A DNA stretch of 9,066 bases from positions 1 to 9,066 of the forward strand of contig CAYQTO010000153.1 of the NCBI GenBank assembly GCA_964420455.1. Direction: 5' to 3'. This DNA comes from CAYQTO01 sp964420455 (lineage in GTDB: Bacteria; Sumerlaeota; Sumerlaeia; SLMS01). Shown piece after piece: positions 6,187 through 9,066 of the stretch; positions within the stretch are counted from its first letter, which is position 1, and every line of letters starts with the position of its first letter. The position numbers and the translations under genes were made by a program. The notes under the pieces were generated by a model. It did not search any database and was not told the DNA's origin. It saw only the letters and a program-made list of their open reading frames with translations.

Positions 6187-7416
6187 ATGGCATTCCCAGC
6201 AAAGCTCCCCGTTACCGTTCTGTCCGGCTTTCTCGGCGCCGGAAAGACGACCCTGCTCAACCACATCCTCACAAACCGCCAAGGGCTCAAGGTCGCCGTC
6301 ATCGTCAACGACATGAGCGAGATCAACATCGATGGCGGGATCATCCGCCGGGGGGATGGGGCCCTCAGCCGGGTCGACGAAAAGCTGGTGGAGATGAGCA
6401 ACGGGTGCATCTGCTGCACCTTGCGGGAGGATCTGCTGGTGGAGGTGCGTCGCCTCGCGGAGGAAGGCCGCTTCGACTATCTGCTGATCGAGTCCTCCGG
6501 CATCAGCGAGCCGCTGCCGGTCGCCGAGACCTTCGAGTTCGAGGGGGAGGACGGCCGCAGCCTCGGCGAGTTCGCCCGCCTCGATACCCTCGTCACCGTC
6601 GTCGACACGGCAAATTTCCTCCGCGACTACAACGCCGGCGAGGAATTGAAGGACCGGGGGCTTGAGATGAATCCCGACGACCAGCGATCGATCTCCCACC
6701 TGCTCGTGGACCAGATCGAGTTCGCCGACGTGGTCCTGCTCAACAAGGTGGACGCCTGCAGCGACGAGGTTCGCGGCATCGTCCGCGGCGTGGTGGCGCG
6801 GTTGAACCCCCGCGCCACGATCCTGGAAACCGTGCGCGGCGAGGTCCCCCTCCGGGAGATTCTCCACACCGGGCTCTTCGACATGGAGCAGGCGCGCCAA
6901 TCGCCGGAGTGGCTCCGCGAGGCGCGCACTGGCGAGCACGTCCCCGAAACGGAGGAGTACGGCATCGGCCACTTTGTCTACCGCGCTCGCCGCCCCTTTC
7001 ATCCCCAACGCCTGATGGCGTTCATGGGCATGCCCCCCAAGCGCCTCTATCGTTCCAAGGGGCTCTTCTGGATCGCCACCCAGCCCGCCATCGCCTGCCA
7101 ATGGTCCCAGGCGGGCGGGTTCCTCCACTACGGCCCCGCCGGCTATTGGGGCGCCGCCGTCCCCCGAAACCAGTGGCCCGAAGACGAGGAGACCCTCCGC
7201 GAGATCGAGGAAAACTGGGCCGAGCCCTGGGGCGACCGTCGCCAGGAAATCGTCTTCATCGGTCGCGACCTCGACCGCGCCGCCATCGAGGAACAACTCA
7301 ATGCCTGCCTCGCCACCGAGGAGGAAGCCGCCTGGGGCGACGATACCTGGAGTCTCGTCGTTGACCCCTTCCCCAAGTGGGGGCCTGCCAGCTCCGAGGA
7401 AGTGACGGTCTCCTAG
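6187..7416 (+). CDS. COG0523 GTPase, YciC/ZagA/ZigA-type zinc metallochaperone
   Basis: This is a 409-residue G3E-family GTPase. Motifs are Walker A GFLGAGKTT (14-22), VNDMSEINID (typical of the YciC/ZigA branch), CICC (74-77), Walker B region ending ESSG (102-105) and NKVD (186-189). The C-terminal domain is long, with RLYRSKGLFWIA and GDRRQEIVFIGRDLD, also typical of this branch, and the length is close to that of YciC-like proteins. Characterised members of this branch are zinc chaperones induced by zinc limitation, often under Zur. No His-rich loop is present, unlike the upstream paralogue, so the pair is unlikely to be a recent simple duplication. It is probably cytosolic. The gene is four bases from the next start, so it is almost certainly cotranscribed with the flavoprotein. 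The client protein and metal cannot be identified from sequence. Confidence 0.9.
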   Translation: MAFPAKLPVTVLSGFLGAGKTTLLNHILTNRQGLKVAVIVNDMSEINIDGGIIRRGDGALSRVDEKLVEMSNGCICCTLREDLLVEVRRLAEEGRFDYLLIESSGISEPLPVAETFEFEGEDGRSLGEFARLDTLVTVVDTANFLRDYNAGEELKDRGLEMNPDDQRSISHLLVDQIEFADVVLLNKVDACSDEVRGIVRGVVARLNPRATILETVRGEVPLREILHTGLFDMEQARQSPEWLREARTGEHVPETEEYGIGHFVYRARRPFHPQRLMAFMGMPPKRLYRSKGLFWIATQPAIACQWSQAGGFLHYGPAGYWGAAVPRNQWPEDEETLREIEENWAEPWGDRRQEIVFIGRDLDRAAIEEQLNACLATEEEAAWGDDTWSLVVDPFPKWGPASSEEVTVS

Positions 7417-7420
7417 CCCG

Positions 7421-8623
7421 ATGCTCGAATGGCTCCTTGTCGGAGGCGGCATCCACGGAACCCACCTCTCGATCATGCTGACGCAGGCGGCTGGCGTCCC
7501 CGTGGACAGGCTGCGGGTGATCGACCCCCACCCGGACCCCCTGGCCGTGTGGAACCGGTGCACCGCCAATGTGGGGATGAGCTACCTTCGTTCGCCCCTC
7601 GTCCACCATATCGGACGGGACCCGATGGAGCTCTGGCAGTTTGCCGGAGCGAAGAAGGACAAGAAGACCGGCGGGCTGTTTCAGGGCCGGTACAAGCGGC
7701 CGTCCTACGATCTCTTTCAGCGCCATTGCCGGCGGGTTGTCGAGAGCTCCGGCGTTTTGCAAACGCGGGTGCAGGCGCGGGCGCTCCGCGTGCAACGGCG
7801 CCCCAACTCCTGGCGGGTGGAGACCAGCCGGGGGGATCTCGAGGCCCGCCGTCTTGTCCTCTGCATCGGCGCCAGCGAGCAGCCACGTTGGCCCCTCTGG
7901 GCCGAGCCCTTCCGGCACGGAACCTCCGCCGTTCATCACCTCTTCGCCCCCGGATTTCACATGGAGGCCCTCGCCGGCGAGGGCCCGGTGGCCGTCGTCG
8001 GCGCCGGCATGTCCGGCGTTCAGGCCGCCCTCCGACTCGCCCGCGAACGCCCCGGCCGCGTGCACCTCCTCGCCCGCGAACCGGTCCGCCGGAGCGAATT
8101 CGACAGCGACCCCTGCTACATTGGCGACAAGTGCCTCGCCGGCTTCTCCCGGGAATCGCACTCTGGCGAGCGTCGCCGCCGCATCCTCGCCGCCCGCCGC
8201 CCCGGATCCGTCACCCCGGAGATTCATCGCGCCCTCGTCCTCGCCATCCGCCAGGAAGCCCTCAACCTCCACCTTGCCCGGGTCCGCTCCCTCCGCCCCC
8301 ACCTCCGCAACGGCTGCTCCCTCTCTCTCTCCAACGGCACCACCCTCCACACCTCCTCCGTCGTCCTTGCCACCGGGTTCGAACCGCATCGGCCCGGCGG
8401 CCCCCTCGTCGATACCCTCATCGCCGAGGAAGGCCTCCCCACCGCCCCCTGTGGCTATCCCATCGTCAGCACCAGCCTTGAATGGGCGCCCGACCTTCAC
8501 GTGACGGGCCCCCTCGCGGAGCTCGAGATCGGCCCCGTCTCGCGGAACATCATCGGTGCCCGACACGCGGCGGAGCGTCTCGCCGCCATCGCCGCCACGT
8601 CCCCCTGCTGTCTATCTTTATAG
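7421..8623 (+). CDS. FAD/NAD(P)-binding flavoprotein of unknown substrate
   Basis: This is a 400-residue two-dinucleotide-binding-domain flavoprotein. The N-terminal Rossmann motif GGGIHG (8-13) should bind FAD. A second one, GAGMSG (194-199), should bind NAD(P)H. LATGFEPH (ATG at 317-319) resembles the ATG motif of N-hydroxylating and other class B flavin monooxygenases. A mid-protein segment DPCYIGDKC and the C-terminal GPVSRNIIGARHAAERL look characteristic of this particular family. The last residues include a Cys-Cys pair (SPCCLSL). It is probably a soluble oxidoreductase or monooxygenase using NAD(P)H, but the substrate cannot be inferred. The start at 7421 is four bases after the GTPase stop and begins directly at the Rossmann strand; AGGAAG around 7396-7401 is distant, so translation probably relies on coupling. 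It forms the end of the + strand cluster. Whether it serves metal metabolism (for example a metallophore or a redox step at a metal site) is inference from context only. Confidence 0.85.
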   Translation: MLEWLLVGGGIHGTHLSIMLTQAAGVPVDRLRVIDPHPDPLAVWNRCTANVGMSYLRSPLVHHIGRDPMELWQFAGAKKDKKTGGLFQGRYKRPSYDLFQRHCRRVVESSGVLQTRVQARALRVQRRPNSWRVETSRGDLEARRLVLCIGASEQPRWPLWAEPFRHGTSAVHHLFAPGFHMEALAGEGPVAVVGAGMSGVQAALRLARERPGRVHLLAREPVRRSEFDSDPCYIGDKCLAGFSRESHSGERRRRILAARRPGSVTPEIHRALVLAIRQEALNLHLARVRSLRPHLRNGCSLSLSNGTTLHTSSVVLATGFEPHRPGGPLVDTLIAEEGLPTAPCGYPIVSTSLEWAPDLHVTGPLAELEIGPVSRNIIGARHAAERLAAIAATSPCCLSL

Positions 8624-8625
8624 AC
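8610..8625. repeat. Short hairpin overlapping the flavoprotein stop codon
   Basis: GTCTAT (8610-8615) and ATAGAC (8620-8625) pair perfectly around a CTTT loop, and the TAG stop (8621-8623) is inside the right arm. It lies at the junction of two convergent genes, where a two-way transcription end would be expected. The stem is only six base pairs and lacks a clear T-run on either strand, so termination is only a possibility. Confidence 0.35.
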
Positions 8626-8641
8626 GCCTGCGCCGCGGCGA

Positions 8642-9066
8642 TCATCCGGCCGGGGCGGCGTCGTGGGGGAGTGGCTCGCGGGCGGGATCGGGGGGGGTGA
8701 CGGGGGTGCCGAGCGCGCGAAAGAGGGCGGCCAGCTGCGTCGCGTAGTTGGTCCGTTCGGAGGCAAGCTCCTGCTCCGCGTCGGCAAGCTCGCGCTGGGC
8801 GTCAACCACGTCGAGGAAACTGATGAGCCCCTGCTGGTAGAGGATCTCCGCCTGCTCGAAGCTGCGCTGGCTGGAGCGGACGGCCTTCTCCAGGGCGGTC
8901 TGGCGCTGGCCGGAGGAACGGAGGCCGGCGAGAACGGATTCGACCTCCTCGGCGGCATCGAGGAGCGCCTGGCGATAGTCCGCGAGGGCCTCGCGGGCGT
9001 TTGCTTCCGCCAGGTCGATGTCCGCCCGGCGGGCGCCTCCGTCGAGGATCGCCTGGCTGATGGCCC
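8642..9066 (-). CDS. TolC/NodT-family efflux outer-membrane protein, C-terminal part
   Basis: Reading the - strand from base 9064, the frame gives 140 residues and stops at 8644-8642; the 5' part is beyond the window. The fragment begins AISQAILDGGARRADIDLA, the repeat-type helix region of outer-membrane efflux proteins. It continues with long amphipathic helices (AEEVESVLAGL, SSQRSFEQAEILYQQG) and the typical LISFLDVVDAQRELADAEQEL (80-100), then ALFRALG (113-119) and a Pro-rich tail. Proteins of this family form the trimeric outer-membrane channel of tripartite RND or ABC/MFS exporters. CusC/OprM/NodT types are the closest in feel, with substrates from metals to drugs; the substrate is unknown here. 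An inner-membrane pump and a periplasmic adaptor would be expected upstream, to the right of the window. A run of eight C (on this strand) near the end encodes part of the Pro-rich tail. It converges with the flavoprotein gene, 18 bases apart. Confidence 0.85.
   Translation of the reverse strand, partial: AISQAILDGGARRADIDLAEANAREALADYRQALLDAAEEVESVLAGLRSSGQRQTALEKAVRSSQRSFEQAEILYQQGLISFLDVVDAQRELADAEQELASERTNYATQLAALFRALGTPVTPPDPAREPLPHDAAPAG

Noticed and set aside
4733..6202. Long antisense open frame (489 codons) over the FmdB-like and first GTPase genes
   Set aside because: It spans two recognised genes on the other strand and shows no recognisable domain; its length follows from GC-rich third positions.
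5998..7569. Long antisense open frame (523 codons) over the second GTPase gene
   Set aside because: Same reason: the + strand carries P-loop, CICC and NKVD motifs, while the antisense product is low-complexity and unrecognised.
7298..8566. Long antisense open frame (422 codons) over the flavoprotein gene
   Set aside because: Gly/Ala/Glu-rich composition typical of a reverse-strand shadow; the + strand has two Rossmann motifs.
8497..8958. ATG-started - strand frame (153 codons) at the right end
   Set aside because: Ser/Pro/Arg-rich shadow. The neighbouring - strand frame over 8642-9066 encodes the TolC-family protein.

Overview
The window is GC-rich, densely coded bacterial DNA. It has six protein-coding genes, five on the + strand and one entering from the right edge on the - strand. 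Both edge genes are cut by the window. I saw no rRNA, tRNA, CRISPR array, transposase or insertion sequence. The Sec-type signal peptide and the TolC-family outer-membrane protein indicate a diderm (Gram-negative-type) bacterium. The high GC, the huge PAS-rich hybrid kinase and the general style would fit a Verrucomicrobiota/Planctomycetota-like or proteobacterial lineage. That lineage guess is weak, because no phylogenetic marker is present.

Layout: (1) Positions 1-3158 hold the 3' part of a very large signalling protein: the end of a CheR-type methyltransferase domain, a PAS-like region, a long Asn-Glu-Glu-Leu heptad coiled coil, further PAS domains, a histidine kinase core and a C-terminal receiver. 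(2) Positions 3159-3465 are a non-coding spacer with one inverted repeat and an A-tract. (3) Positions 3466-4581 encode an exported choloylglycine hydrolase/penicillin V acylase-family Ntn hydrolase with its nucleophilic Cys directly at the predicted signal-peptidase site. (4) Positions 4582-4718 are a spacer with a GC hairpin and a set of inverted half-sites that could be an operator. (5) Positions 4719-8623 look like one four-gene cluster: an FmdB-like small protein whose zinc ribbon has lost most ligands, a COG0523 (CobW/ZNG-type) GTPase with a His-rich loop, a second COG0523 GTPase of the YciC/ZagA/ZigA type without that loop, and a two-Rossmann FAD/NAD(P)-binding flavoprotein. Junctions are an ATGA overlap, a 74-base AT-richer gap and a 4-base gap. 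(6) Positions 8642-9066 (- strand) encode the C-terminal end of a TolC/NodT-family efflux outer-membrane protein, convergent with the cluster and separated by 18 bases.

The most interesting part is the 4719-8623 cluster. COG0523 GTPases of these kinds are established metal (mostly zinc) chaperones, often controlled by Zur, and zinc-starvation regulons often include paralogues of zinc proteins that have lost their zinc ligands. A ligand-poor FmdB-like protein translationally coupled to one COG0523 GTPase, followed by a second GTPase and a flavoprotein of unknown substrate, suggests a metal-limitation or metal-delivery module. That functional reading is inference. The kinase, the hydrolase and the TolC protein have no demonstrable link to it.
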